Shown: positions 35,256 through 47,662, numbered from the stretch's first letter. The stretch is DNA of 64,000 nucleotides from Metallyticus violacea (GCA_030762175.1 CM060838.1:18273501-18337500); one strand, 5' to 3'. Made by a program: numbers and translations. Notes: generated by a model from the letters alone, not told the origin.

Positions 35256-36575
35256 AATAGGGCTAGGATTTTTACGCCCTAAGGTTCTCAAATAGAGCAA
35301 AATAAAACATGCACTAATAACCTAAAATATGCGAAAACGTCCTAAAAACCTATATATCATAATAACAATATATATTAATAATTGAAAAATGTTACTTTTT
35401 CACATTAAATATATTGTGGGGTGAATAATAAACAGAAGAGAAACAAATAGAATTTGATAGTGTAGTGTGTTAGTATGCCTGTTTATTTTACCTGAATTCT
35501 TTGCTACTGGAATGTTTTTGCAAATCTCTTGTTCACTTTATGGGTCCCCAGTTACAATGACTACTTGGTGCAGATTTTAAATTTTGAATGATTGCCTATT
35601 ATCAGTTAGCAAAACCTTGTACTTTAGAAAACTTCTTTCTACGACACGATTGGTACAAATTGGAAATAAACAAAATCACTCGATTCTAAACCTGATTAAC
35701 GAAGTGAAAAAAAAAACCTTTACAATTGAACATGTTTAAGAAACTCGCTGTTTTTGTTCAGAACCTTCGTCATTTTCCCTGAACCGACTTTCCCTACTTT
35801 ACCAGAAACTCACGTAACCTGCCTACCTTTTTATTTACAAGTTCCCCCTGCTGTTGTGGCATCCTGACTGTTTTGCAGTTATGTAACAGCAGCAGGAAAG
35901 AATCCAAAGTTACATTTGATGCAGACAGCAAAGAGAAAAGACGGCAAAGGAATATCCGGAGCTTCTAATTTAAATGATGCAGCTTGAGAGAGACTTTCAA
36001 GAAGTTATTTTTGACACACGCGATTAGTTTATGAACTTCACCGAACTGATCACGGATTTCCTCTACAATTCTGCGTAGAGCATGAACTAAACAGTCACAT
36101 GCACCTCCTTTAAAGAATCGGCTTGCCTTCATCGTATAAGGTGCAGGCAGACTGGAGAATCTGTTACAAACAGCATTACTTTGTTGAACGTCTCCGGGCC
36201 ATATTAAATTTATAGACCGGCCAAACACTTAACTTACGGTAGAAAAACAGGTTTTCTCTAAATGTTCGCAGTTTACTAAAAGTGCTGACCGGAACTATTT
36301 TCTTCCAAGGTTCGCACAATAACATTACTATATAACTTCCCATACTATTCCTGATTTCATCCATCGACACCTAGTTTTTTTCTCCCTTCCCATGCAACCC
36401 TGTTTCTAATCTCTGTCATAGTGTTTTCATAACATTGGATGGCGTGGTTCTTTCTAATAATTTAATGAAGCATTGTTATTCCTTGAGAAAGCAAAATTAT
36501 GCCTAATACGACATAAACTTTTGTTAAAATATACTCATTCACGCATAAATATGCAAAAATATGCTCTAGCGGATA
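35256..36575 (-). pseudogene. hAT transposase remnant (DUF659-type)
   Basis: The minus strand reads VSMDEIRNSMGSYIVMLLCE near 36370, matching the SxDExxDxxGxYIxNxxxG block. Then come NLIWPGDVQQSNAV and KASRFFKGGACDCLVHALRR, followed by IVEEIRDQFGEVHKLI at 36228-35965. That fits the second catalytic region and the CLAHALHRIAEEIRSQFxDVxxLI helix of this hAT group. The C-terminal dimerisation domain was not recognised. The left edge tagggctaggatttttacgc may be one terminus; the right-hand partner near ctctagcggata is only weakly similar, so the borders are approximate. Confidence 0.78.
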
Positions 36576-36654
36576 CCCTCACTTAACGAGTTTTTTCATA
36601 ATAAGAATATAGGTATATGTAAGGAACATATCACCCTTACCAAACAAAACATGC

Positions 36655-37470
36655 ATTATCACAAGTAATAACACGAGAGGGTCTGAGTTTACCGATAAAT
36701 TCACGAACGTAGTGAGAATTTATCTGGAGAGCTCAGGCGCTCGAGTGATATTTATTAGGACTATTATAGGAATAAAACAAAAATTTAAATATAATTCCTC
36801 TAAAATTGGCTTACAAAACTGTAATAGTTGTATATTTATATTATGAACCCTTAACCTTTTCAAATCATCTTGCAACAAACGAATGTCAATTGTCAGTAAT
36901 TCCAATAGAGAAGAGCCAAATATGGGTTTAGGATTATTTCATGAATAGAATAAGAATAAAGCGATATATTTGAAATTTGTGCATAGAATATTAAAACTTG
37001 TATAAAATGTTATACTTAATGAATATCCATTATATTTAGAAACGGTATGACTGAAATGGCCAAAAATCGATTATTTCAATCGCTACCGTTCGATTTTCTA
37101 ATACCAACTGAGAAAAAAAAGATAACATACCGTGTCTCTATTTTTCTTTGTATTCTGTGGTTTGGAATTCCTAATGATAAGATCAATTTGCACATTTGAC
37201 GCATCACCAAAGCGCTTTGAAGAACCCTTCATTTTGCGTTATGATTGTCCATTGTCCATGCTTTTGTTGCTATCAATAGCTCCCCACGGCCTGTTGCAAA
37301 AGTGGTCGTGATGCATGTTCAGGAATTATATAGTAGAGGTGTAGAGCTGGCTGCACTGACCACAAGACAAATGCACGTCGCGTGATTTGATAACTGTTTT
37401 TAGATTATTTTACTCCATAATCCCGCTGTAATTGGTCAAAATTCAATTTTAAGATGTCATCAGATGAGTG
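36655..37470 (+). repeat. Family C copy 3
   Basis: Begins cattatcacaagtaataaca. The 5' palindrome is well preserved (gataaattcac, gaacgta, gtgagaatttatc). Colinear with copies 2 and 4 through ccttttcaaatcatcttgca, gaagagccaaatatgg, ctgaccacaagacaaat and attggtcaaaattc. It ends near gtgaaacagtaataag. Uninterrupted. Confidence 0.85.
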
Positions 37471-37639
37471 AAACAGTAATAAGAATTCTATTCCTACTTA
37501 TGAGAGTCTGGAAGTCAGGGAAAGTGCGGCAATTTCCATGAAATACCTTAGGTGGCATCATTGTTGGCCAACGTTGATCTTGTAACGGTGTATAACAAAG
37601 TTCTAGATAGTTGACGTTTGACACTTACGAGTACCACTG

Positions 37640-38440
37640 TCACATATGTCATAAACATGAGGCAGTAAGAAGCTTTAATTGTCACACATTTTTATATGAA
37701 GATAAAGGCCGACTTGAATGAACTTTATCGATACTCTGCATCAGCGTCAAGAACGATTTACTTCTGGATCAATGCGATTAAACTTGATTGCACCCTCACC
37801 GAAGACGACGGGCGCTTTGGACGCCCAACTGAGGTAATCACGAGAATATCATTGCAAAACTTCATGATTTCATAAGAGAAGAACACTGAAAGAAAGTGCA
37901 CGAGATAGCTGATATTCTTGGCATCTTAACTAAATGGATGCATGACAAATTCCACATGTGCACGATGAATATGCGATTGTTGACTATGAACCGAAACAGC
38001 ATTTCAGTACAATGTCTGCCAATGTGCTTTAAGAGTCCTCAGGACTCTTGCGTCGATTCGTGAACGTGGATGATGCAACTTGGATCAACCATTACATATG
38101 CGAGTCGAAGTGCCTCTCTAAGCAGCATGCTCGGTGAAGGTGAAGACCAACAAACATACATAATTTTAATTTGTTTTACGACAGAGAGACGATTCCCAAG
38201 GATTAATCAAAACAAGCTTCTTACTTGGAGAAAATATAAAAGAATAGCAAGCGTTTGAAAGGTGAGCTGAAGGAAAAGGGGCAAGACTAGCGCTCTTAAC
38301 TTTGCCCTTATTTACTTCCCGAACTTAAAGCTTGGATGCCATCGAGGCTGTTCACCATTTGCAGTAATGAACCCCAATTTTCCAATGGAATTAAAAAATT
38401 GAAAACTGCAATGACCTTTATGTATAGCCCTATGTTGAGA
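37640..38440 (+). pseudogene. Heavily decayed mariner transposase
   Basis: Fragments appear in the order of a mariner transposase: LYRYSASARTIYFWINAIKL and RFGRPTEVITPEN (N-terminal domain), then ESSGLLRRFVNVDDATWINH (around the first catalytic Asp, normally VTxDETW), a displaced KRLKGELKEKGQD piece, and NGIKKLKTAM near the C-terminus. Large parts, including the HDNAPxH block, are missing. It is the most eroded mariner in the window. No terminal repeats were identified. Confidence 0.7.
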
Positions 38441-38449
38441 ATTTAAATT

Positions 38450-41030
38450 AATATTTTCTAAATATATGGGTTAAATACTTTTATTATTAAAAATTTTACT
38501 AACTTTCCAAATATCCTGGTTTATCCACCGCATTTTTTCTTGTAGGATTATCTCATAATATCCATTTAAAGCCCAGAGTTAATGTTAGAAAAGAATCTTA
38601 CAATAAGAATCATAATCATCCATGCCAAGCCGTAATATTTCCGTTAATAAAAAGACAAAAGAGTCTAGGCATTAAAAAATTAAACACTTTTATTTTTCGC
38701 TAACACTTAAAGAGTACTTGAGTGATTTATATGCATTTTTCATGGCATAAATAATTTTAAAATAAAATAAAACATTCATGTTTGGCACTTGAGATAAAAT
38801 AACATTTAAAGAAAAATTCTTTACATATAATCGTGTTTATTTCCTGCGGCGTCTCAAAATGATAAATGAAAAATCTAAAATTCATGTCACAAGTTTATGG
38901 TTCAGAAGGTAACTCCCCCCACCCAATGAAAATTCGTTGTGGAACTTACTTTTCATGTCTATATAAGAATCCCCACTTTGTGGTGCACAGCATATTGTCT
39001 GTGGACTTCAAGAGCAAAAAATGAGGTGCAAATAAGCCCGGAGTCCACAGGCACCCTAGCTATGCTATACGATTCCTTTTTAGGACGAGGAAATTTTCAG
39101 AAAAATTCCATTCACCTCATTTTTACCCTAATGGCGATCTAATCCGGACAGCCAATTGGCAAGTTGACAGTTGCACCTGAGCCAGGCAGTCGGCAGAGCT
39201 GCAGCTCTCTGCACATTCCAGTTAAGTCACATTGCAGAACGATTTGCTACATCATCAAACGTAACAGCGTTAGAAACTTGTTTGTGTACAGGTTCTATCT
39301 AAAACGGCAAGCGTTCGGTTCAGTCCTGTGCGTCCGTAGTATAAGCCTAAGGAAAGAAGCGTCTGGCTGAGAATACAAACTTTCCCATCGCAACTGCTTG
39401 CGGCGATTGTAATGACCGGAAGTGCTATATTTGTCTTGTGGATTATTTCTCCCACGTGAAGGACTGCGGCACAGCGGTGCGCTATCAGCATATAAAGTAT
39501 GCCAGGCCTTTATAGGGAATACACTATTATTTATAGATAAAATCAACGTAGTAGCAATTGAGATGACCATTACACTGTTTCTCTTTTTTTAAAAATGGAA
39601 TTATTGTAATTAATTAAATCCCTTCGCCCTTCCTTCCTATTAAAAAATGAGTGTTTTTTTTATATAAAACCAAGAATGACAACGTTAATACTGATGTAAA
39701 ATTAATAGCAACTAGCGCCCGTTGATTGCTGCTATATAATTTCAGTGACAATTTTACGTGGTTTTTGTTTGGGGCACGTTTGAAGCAAACATTGCCCGAT
39801 TTTTGTTCCAAATGCAGAACACGCTAAAATCTTAATTTTTATGAAAATACACTCCACAATCTAATTGCAGACATCGATCACGTTATGTCGGGTTATCACT
39901 TTACATGAGATGAAGCATCATTATAAATTGTTTGCTTCCAAGCCAACTGTTTCAGTTCCATTCTCCAATGCCCACATCGTGTTTGAACCCAATGGATACT
40001 TTGTATAGAGTCAGCAGCAAAAGCTCTAACATTGCTAATATTAAGAGGATTTTCCGCTTTCTCAGGAAGAGAGTCTCCAATAATTGCAAGCGACTATAAA
40101 AGCAGATGAGGGCTATATAATTATAACAATAGCAAAAAAATTAATATGTACTTATTTTAAAATTGAAAAAATTTCTTTATCTATATTTACCCTCCTCCGT
40201 TAGTAGGATTTCACCCCCAGGGACTTACACACCAATACCTGGGTCATTTGCCTATAGGGGAGCTATTCGCTTAGAAGGCCGGTAGAGTGCGCATACACAC
40301 TGGAAGGCGGCTCCTTGAATGGATAACCGATCCAATGTCAGGACCATGTCAATGACATCACAAACAGAGAAGAGGCAGACACACACGATAGATGGAATAA
40401 AGATAAACGATGAAATAGCAGGTAAATCAAAGGCAGATAAATATTAACCCGGCATTTTCCATTTCTTAAAATGTACCGAAGAAAACCTACGGAAAACTTA
40501 ATACAGGTTTTCTAAATGATAAAATGTTAAAATTAAATACAATGTGGGCTACCGTTTAGATTCCCCTACTAAACATTTTTTTAAAGTAGTTTTGCTTAAT
40601 CCTTATAACTGTGTGAAAAACTTATACACATATAAACGTTTTTTGCATAATCTAGAATAAACCCTGTTCTTTTCAAAGAATATTTTAAATGCTACTTATT
40701 ATGGAAGATAAAACTTTTCGAAAGTTTGCAGCATTTTTTATCCACTATGCATTTAACATTTCATTAGAATCCATTCTTATGAATTTCCTTTCAGTATTTT
40801 TGTATTTTTGTATTTTTCTGCCATAAAGATATACGCATGCATTTTAATTTTTGTATGTTTTTGTTTCACAGTAAATGTTAGTGTTATTCGGTTCTAATTT
40901 TAATTACGTTTATTGAGAAGTCAAAGTATAATAGCATAAGTAAGTAAGGGAAAATGCACATCATATACGGATTATTAATCTCAGCGCAATGTCTCTACTT
41001 CTGTTACACAGAAGAATGCAGGTGATTTAG
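38450..41030. other. No recognised gene; AT-rich unassigned DNA
   Basis: A GC-richer patch at 40190-40380 (ggacttacacaccaatacct, ggataaccgatccaatgtca) looks like part of some interspersed repeat but has no second copy here. Confidence 0.45.
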
Positions 41031-41340
41031 TTTATTTTATCACAAGTAATATCACAAAAGGGCCTGAGATTACGATAAATCCACGAACTTAGCGAGTGAA
41101 TTTATCTGGAAAACTCAGATTCTCGAGTGATATTTATTAGGACTATTTTACGGATAAAATGAGAAGTTAAATATAATTCCTCTAAACTTGGCTTACAAAA
41201 CTATAATAATTGTATATTTGTACTTAACCTTTTCAACCTATCTTGCGACAGAAGAATGGTGATTGTCAGCATTGCCAATAGAGAAGAGCAAAATACGGCT
41301 TTAGGACTATTTCATGAATAGAATAAGAATAAAAGTGACA

Positions 41341-42265
41341 TATAGGGTAGCTCCAATAAGTATCCAGCCTTACCGATAAGGATTGTCGCCTTCACACAAG
41401 CCTTATCTGGTGTCATACCCTATCTGTTAAGTAAATAATTGCAGTTGTAACTTCCGTTCCGCTATGTTATGTTGTTCAGATACAGTTGCATAAAGAAGAT
41501 TATGCGTAGAAGATTGTGACATGTTCAGAAGGAGTATCGAGTTGTTATTAAGTTCTTCACAAAAGAAGGACTTACTCCAAATGAAATTAAACAGCGGTTG
41601 GACGGTGTATGTGGGAAAGCATCCCCCTCATATTCTACCGTAAAAGAAAGGGCCAAACTTTTTCGAACGGGTCACAAAAGCATTGAAGACGAAGGGCGTG
41701 CACGTCGGCCCTTGGAGCTGCTCACTCCTGAAAGCATCGCTCTTGTGGAAGGAGAAATTATGGAAGACCGGCGGCTCAAGGTTATAGAAATAGCAGCAAG
41801 GTTGGGCCTTTCTAAAACAAGTCCTTCGAATTATTCATGAACATGAATAAGGTTAGTGCAAGATGGGTGCCTAGACTTCTTTCCTCACTCCAAAAGCAGC
41901 AACAGGTCATCTGTTGTCAGGCATTTTTGGAGCTCTGCCGTGGCAACGAGAGAGAAGTTCTGCAAATTACTGTTATAGGAGATGAGACTATGGTCCTCTA
42001 CTATGATCCCTTGTACAAAAGAGAAAAACCCCAAGGACCTTCGAGGAAGGAAATTTAAGTATGACGATGAAGTGATGGATGCTATTTATGCCCATTTTGC
42101 AGACAAAACTTCTGACTATTTTGGGAGGGGGATTGAAATGTTAATTCTAAGATGTGAGAAGTGTATTGCAATAAAAGGTAACTATAACGAAAAGTGAAAT
42201 GTGGCTTTTGTCTGTATCAAACCTAGAAAATGGTTACGCCGGAAACTTATGCCCCTACCCTCGTA
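41341..42265 (+). mobile_element. Mariner element inserted in family C
   Basis: The left end tagggtagctccaataagta and the reverse of the right end (cgagggtaggggcataagtt) are degenerate terminal inverted repeats next to TA. The element is about 920 bp against about 1.3 kb for complete mariners, because of an internal deletion. Removing it restores an uninterrupted family C copy. Confidence 0.88.
41530..42197 (+). pseudogene. Mariner transposase with central deletion
   Basis: The N-terminal helix-turn-helix region is clear: ASPSYSTVKERAKLF, HKSIEDEGRARRPLELLTPE and EDRRLKVIEIAARLGLSK at 41598-41830. A one-base shift leads to NKVSARWVPRLLSSLQKQQQ and VIGDETMVLYYDP, the first catalytic Asp region (GDETW in the family, here GDETM). 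At about 42050 the frame jumps directly to GRKFKYDDEVMDAIYAHFAD and FGRGIEMLILRCEKCIA, the C-terminus. About 150 codons with the second and third Asp are deleted. Both ends are well kept, so the deletion is an internal-deletion derivative rather than general decay. Confidence 0.92.
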
Positions 42266-42814
42266 TTTTAAATTCGCGCACAAAATATTTACTCTTGTAT
42301 AAAATGTTATACTTATGAATATCTGTTCCATTCAGAAACCGTGAGACTGAAATGGACTATTGTAATTGGTATCGTTCGATTTTTATACCAACTGAGAAAA
42401 AAAAAAAAAAAGAGATAACATACAATGTCTCTACATTCCTTTGTATTCTGTGGTTTGAAATTCCTAATGATAAGATCAAAATGCACATTTGACGCATTAT
42501 CAAAACGCTTTGAAGAACCCTCCATTTTGCGTTATCAATGACCATCGTCCATGCTTTTGTTGCTATCAATAGTTCCCCACCGCCTCTTGCAAAAGTGGTT
42601 AGTAACGCGTGTTCAGGATTTACATAGTGAAGGTATAGAGCTGGCTACACTGACCACAAGACAAATGCACGTTGCGTGATAAAACGCATTTGATAAATTT
42701 TTTTCGATAATTTCACTCCGTATTCCGGCTGTGATTGGTCAAAATTAAAAAAATTATGTTTCGTTTCATTGGTCGATTTTAAGATGACCAAATAAGTGAA
42801 ATAGTCAGTGTTAT

Positions 42815-45225
42815 TTTCAACTTTATAACTAATTTCAATGTGTTTCCTTTTACAGTCGTCTTTCTTCTGTTATGGGCTTACCACGAACTTCAAAATGTTA
42901 CATCAGCTGTTTATTTCTGTGCAACTAGTGGTGTGGGGGCTTGGTTTAAAGATTTTGTAAGAAATTACTGAACAGTTTCTGATTGGTTTATTATGAATAA
43001 TAAGACAGTTCAGATATTTTTCTTTTTTTTGTAGAAATTGATGGATTACACTACTTCATTACATAATTGAGATATCCTATGAATATATATGCCAGACCAA
43101 TATTAAATCCTAATAAAATTCCACTTGACAAACGTAGAATTTACGGGAGCACTGGTAAAAATTTATTTCTATTAGTATTCGTAGAAAGCAATGTAAAGTC
43201 TACCATTTTTGGTTTTATGCGCATGATGTGGATTTGTCCTTGGGTTTTTTCCGATCTCACTATATCCTTCGCGACCTTCCGCTCTAGGTCCCCTCGCCCC
43301 GCCTCAAGCTCTTAAGAGAATTATTACTTCCTCACTGTCTAATGGACAAAAACAATCAGAGAGGAAAAGAGTCAATTGTTTTAATATTTCGCTTCTCTTT
43401 TTGTTCCGCCTTTGAGAACTCAAGTGATCTGCAATTATGGTTTTATTCGCAGTTCAGCTGGGAAATAAGATGTTAAAGCAGTCAATATTTTTTTGGAAAC
43501 GTCCCGCCAACCCCCAAGGTCTTTCGAGACGATGAATGGAATGGATGAATTGTGATGCAAATAAGTTCGTTTAATGTTACGTACTATTTAACTTTTCAGG
43601 GCAAAACCTTACCCAGAGGTCAAACAACGAACCCACCAGTTGACAAGCAGAGCGATACCATCTCTCATGGGACGTTATATGCATCAAGATGAGTAATGCG
43701 AAATGAGTTCAGTCTTTCAAGAGACATACTTACAAATAGAAGTAAAACAAAATTTTAAAAACCAAAGACCAAAGAGCATGCATGCATCACTGTGTAAACA
43801 TTGAGTGCTTGAGTGATGTGTCCGGTTAATAATATTCATAAAAATTAACAGAAACGTTCTAATGATAAATTAATCTTATTTCCCTTAAATGGTCTCTATT
43901 CAGAGTATAAGAAGGGGAAAAATTGTTTGTTAGAGACGAACCGTAACAATAAATAATTAAACGTCTTCACTCTCTGGCTTCGAACTCATATCTTCTTTCG
44001 CAAGGATCGGGCCTAAAGCCTGTTCCGCATTAGATGCATCACACTAGACAATACCGGGGACTGCCTGCCAGTTGAATTAGTTATTAAGCGCCTATTTAGG
44101 CAAAACACCAAACACATTCAAATCACCCATGTTTAAGGCAGGACTCAAACATAGAATCTTCATGTCACCAACTGGGTACTTGATGTAATGAACAGGCAGG
44201 CTTTCGAGGTACGCAGGAGTATCTAATGAGATGAAAGTAACCGAACGGCTTATGGACCATGCATATCCGAAAATCCCAAAAGATGGAAAACATGATGAGA
44301 TCATGCAACTCTTTCATCCTTTGCGAAGATAAATACCAACTGTGGGATTTCAGCACTGCACTAAGGGCTTTTAAGGTGCATGACGGTTTTATCAGCAATT
44401 TCGCACATTTAGGCATGCAATTATCGATTTCCTGATATAAAACACATACGTTAAATGTTCCCCTGAATATTTTTTCCCCTCCCATTGTAAAAGAACACGA
44501 TGCGATGCAACCCGAGGAGCAATTAACTGTCTCAGAACGTTTCAAAGCCACATTTAGCTAATACAACGAGAATAATAATGGCTTAAGTTGTGACAGAAAA
44601 CCAGAATAGATATTAAAGTCAAAATGACACGCGATTATACGTTCGTACCCACGCATTCAAATCGCTTCCAGCGAGTGGAGCGATGCTCAAACCTCTGCAC
44701 AATATAAACAGCTTGCATATGTGATAATGGCTGAGTTAGCCTCACTCAGTATGCGCGAATATTCTCACGTTATTAGTTATAATAGCTTGACTTGTTTTTA
44801 CCTTCTCGTCCGAGTCTATTTTGGAATTTATATTGTGCCGCAAGACGTTTTCGGAATAACAGTGAAAGAAATGTTGCGATAAAGTTCAAATCATCAAACA
44901 TTGTGGTACACAATGGAGCCAATATATGGTTGGATGGTGAATAAAATTCTAGTGAAAGCAAAGAGAGTGCAGTAAGGTTGGAAGAACGATCGATCAACAG
45001 CACCCGCCATAGATAAGCTCTCCTTCAAGATTTTTTTGTAAACTTCTTGATCTGATTTGTATTGTGTTGTGTGATTATAATGTCCTTTTCGAGGCAGTTT
45101 GTCGTGCCTCATACTGAAATAATACAAATGTACCTTGCTGTCCTGATGCAGCTAGAGTGTATTAACAAACACGAACCAAGTTCGTACATTTTTCGAACGC
45201 TCTGAGAGGTGTCTCTGAGAATTTT
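42815..45225. other. No recognised gene; unassigned DNA
   Basis: The 128-codon open frame at 44165-44551 (-) has no recognisable domain. At this base composition about one such frame is expected by chance in 64 kb. Confidence 0.5.
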
Positions 45226-45307
45226 CTAGACCAGCGGTTCTCAAATTGTGGTCCGCTCTTGCAGGAGCCCACGAAGCTAGAAGGCTCTATTGTTAACAGC
45301 ATTTATT

Positions 45308-45526
45308 TTATTTTATTTATTTATTTTTGATTTGGTTTATTTACGAACGCTCTTTAACATCTCAGGTCACGAGCGTCCCATTCAATTCAGAGCGTGAAAC
45401 GGGCGACAAATTTTGCTCAGAGGCCTCTTCTTTCAGGTTCTTGAGGTTCTTTATCGTGCCGTAAATGTACGACACGGGACCCACGACTTTACTTCCCTTC
45501 CGAAAGAAGCCATACTTAGGATTTTT
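45308..45526 (-). repeat. SINE1 copy, 5'-truncated, with duplication
   Basis: Lacks the whole tRNA-like head: similarity stops at ccatacttaggattttt on +. A direct repeat agcatttatt still flanks it at 45298-45307 and 45527-45536, so it inserted already truncated. The 3' side is extended by tttattttatttatttattt. Confidence 0.92.
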
Positions 45527-45680
45527 AGCATTTATTCTTGAATATACATCTATGAATGAATTACTAGAAAACGAAAGACAATAAGAATTTATGTGTATTT
45601 ATAGAAATAAAGTAAAATAAAATAATGCTGTAGGGACTGATTGTTCTGGAAGAAACTTTTAAATAAGCTAAAAAGTGAGT

Positions 45681-45936
45681 TTTTTTTATTGGTTTATTTA
45701 CGGACGCTCTTTAACATCTCAGGTCATCAGCGTCCCATTCAACTCAGGACGTGAAACTGCCGATAAATTTTGCTCAGAGGCCTCTCTTTCAGGCTTGAGG
45801 TTCTTTTTCGTGCCGTAAATGTACGACACGGGACCCACGACTTTATTTCCCTTCCGAAGGAAGTCATACTTAGGATTTTTACGCCCGAAAAAATCCATCG
45901 GTCCTGGCCGGGTTCGAACCCACGATCTTGGGAGGA
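45681..45936 (-). repeat. SINE1 copy, 5'-truncated, perfect 12 bp duplication
   Basis: Ends within the head after the B box (gttcgaacccacgatcttgg on +), with no A box. The perfect direct repeat taaaaagtgagt is at 45669-45680 and 45937-45948. Low divergence from the best copies suggests a recent insertion. Confidence 0.95.
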
Positions 45937-46334
45937 TAAAAAGTGAGTCAACCAGAGTAGTTATAGTTCCTCTGGCAACAGCACGCAAACCGCATAGACA
46001 TTCCCGAACTTGAAAGAACTGTTGCATTTCGTAACAACGAAACATGATATTCTGCACTCATTTACCATTTATCTATCTAAAAGCAAGTACAGAAACTTCT
46101 GAAAACACAGAATCAGAACCCAGAATATAACTTTCTCCTATTAAGCTGAATATAGCTTGTAAGTGAAATGCAGTATTTCATTCGGCAATTAAAATTAATG
46201 TGTAATATTGTGTTACCACATATTGCTGATTATTAATATTAATGTTTTTGTCTTTTATATGCCTTTTGAATGTAATGTTACTATTATGATTATTACTGTT
46301 GTTTAAGAAAGTTTCAGACCCTCTGATTTAGAAC

Positions 46335-47040
46335 ACACCGTTAAATAGACATTAAGTAAAGCCACGTCTAACAAAATCAGGGTAATAACCTGAAAGCATG
46401 AATGCAAACAACAATGTTTATCATTACCCTAGAGATCGTGTAGAAACAGAAACTGAAGGCAGATAAAAACAGCTCAAACATTTTCCGAAACTGTTTTGCA
46501 TTCTTCCATCAGAAGTCTAACAAAATGTTTTTAACATGGACCAGGGATTTTTCAGTAATTTATTCGTGCTTTTCGCATTGCACTCTCTTCAGAACGACAA
46601 TTTACACACTGCAGTAGCAATGTATGGTTATGTGTATAACAGTGTTTAAATATACATATATTACTTCTGCATTTATAATTTATATTTGTTATAAATGTGC
46701 ATAATACATTTGTAAAAACACAAGGGATGTTCAATAATGCATTTTTTTTAAATTAGCACACTGGGGTGGTATGGTGTTGCATTATTAATATAATGTTTCG
46801 CCTACTACGTAATAGTAATTTTGACCAGTTTAGTACCAGGTTAAATCTGTGCTATGTCATCAAGTTGAGACATGTTTGGTTCCGCATGACGCCTGAGGAA
46901 AACTAAACAGTTTTGAAATGTTATGTGTATGCTGAGGCTTTCAATGTTAAAGCAGACCTGCGAGAAATCAGTTCTGTCCCAGTGCTGTTCATCAAAGGTA
47001 TAAAATGTTCAAAGATGGAAGGAAAGTATGGTCTAAGGAA
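46335..47040. other. No recognised gene; AT-rich unassigned DNA
   Basis: Nothing recognised. Confidence 0.5.
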
Positions 47041-47042
47041 AC

Positions 47043-47190
47043 ACCGATACGGGTGGCAGGGGTCACTGAGACACGGACTTGTGAGGGGGGGGGGTTGAGT
47101 TCGATTCCTTCCAGGACTGTCCCCCGTGACTGAGGTTTTTTCCACATTTTCCTCAGTCCTAATAAATGGCAGATGCTGGGGAGGTATAAA
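47043..47190 (+). repeat. SINE2 copy (3' truncated)
   Basis: The head acgggtggcaggggtcactg, the anticodon region ggacttgtgaggg, the B box (GTTCGATTCC), and the body block ttttcctcagtcctaataaa followed by tggcagatgct. It ends soon after gggaggtataaac; the rest of the body and tail are missing. Confidence 0.85.
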
Positions 47191-47504
47191 CAACAATGGA
47201 GATATGGATATTCCATGCTTTAAGGTCTTCAGTCAATGACTAAAAAGCTTTTAGCACATAACATTAACAGTGGCTATCATCTGAGTAAGTTGGTAGTCTT
47301 GTTTTTCCCTTCAACTAAAACAACAAACTGTATGATACAATATGCTGGTAAGTTGCATGACATCTTGGAAGTCATTACGTAAGATGCTGAAAAAAGATGT
47401 AGGAAAAAGAAAGCTCGTGGAATAAATCAAATCAAACCTTCCAGAGTAAAGGGAGAAGAACATACAGGCTATAAAGAGAGACTGATATCAAAGGGGGGAA
47501 TTAA

Positions 47505-47546
<42 letters not shown>
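47505..47546. repeat. (AAT)n microsatellite
   Basis: Fourteen uninterrupted units of aat. Confidence 0.95.
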
Positions 47547-47547
<1 letters not shown>

Positions 47548-47662
47548 TGGGGAGGGGAAAACACACTTGTTTGGCTAAATAACATTCAACACTACTATTC
47601 TATTAGAGGGCATTTGTATGTGCTCTGCAACAGGTATTTTGGAACACAATACTCAGAATAAT

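Larger units (their letters stand above)
41036..42805 (+). repeat. Family C copy 4, split by a mariner
   Basis: The left half (41036-41340) and right half (42266-42805) together match copies 2 and 3. The halves join exactly at aataaaagtgacata and ttttaaattcgcgcacaaaa. The palindrome at 41053-41140 is preserved. The right part holds two ATTGG motifs at 42734 and 42768. The intervening 925 bp is a mariner. Confidence 0.88.
45228..46330 (+). repeat. Family D copy 2 (hAT-like) with two SINE1 insertions
   Basis: The left end accagcggttctcaaattgt and the reverse of the right end (cagagggtctgaaactttct) are similar inverted termini resembling hAT CAGnGGTTCTCAA ends. Outside the SINEs at 45308-45526 and 45681-45936 the sequence is colinear with copy 1 at 31952. 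There is no coding capacity. Confidence 0.78.

Noticed and set aside
44165..44551. 128-codon open frame on the minus strand
   Set aside because: No domain is recognisable. With a stop frequency near 0.07 per codon, about one frame of this size is expected by chance in six frames of 64 kb.
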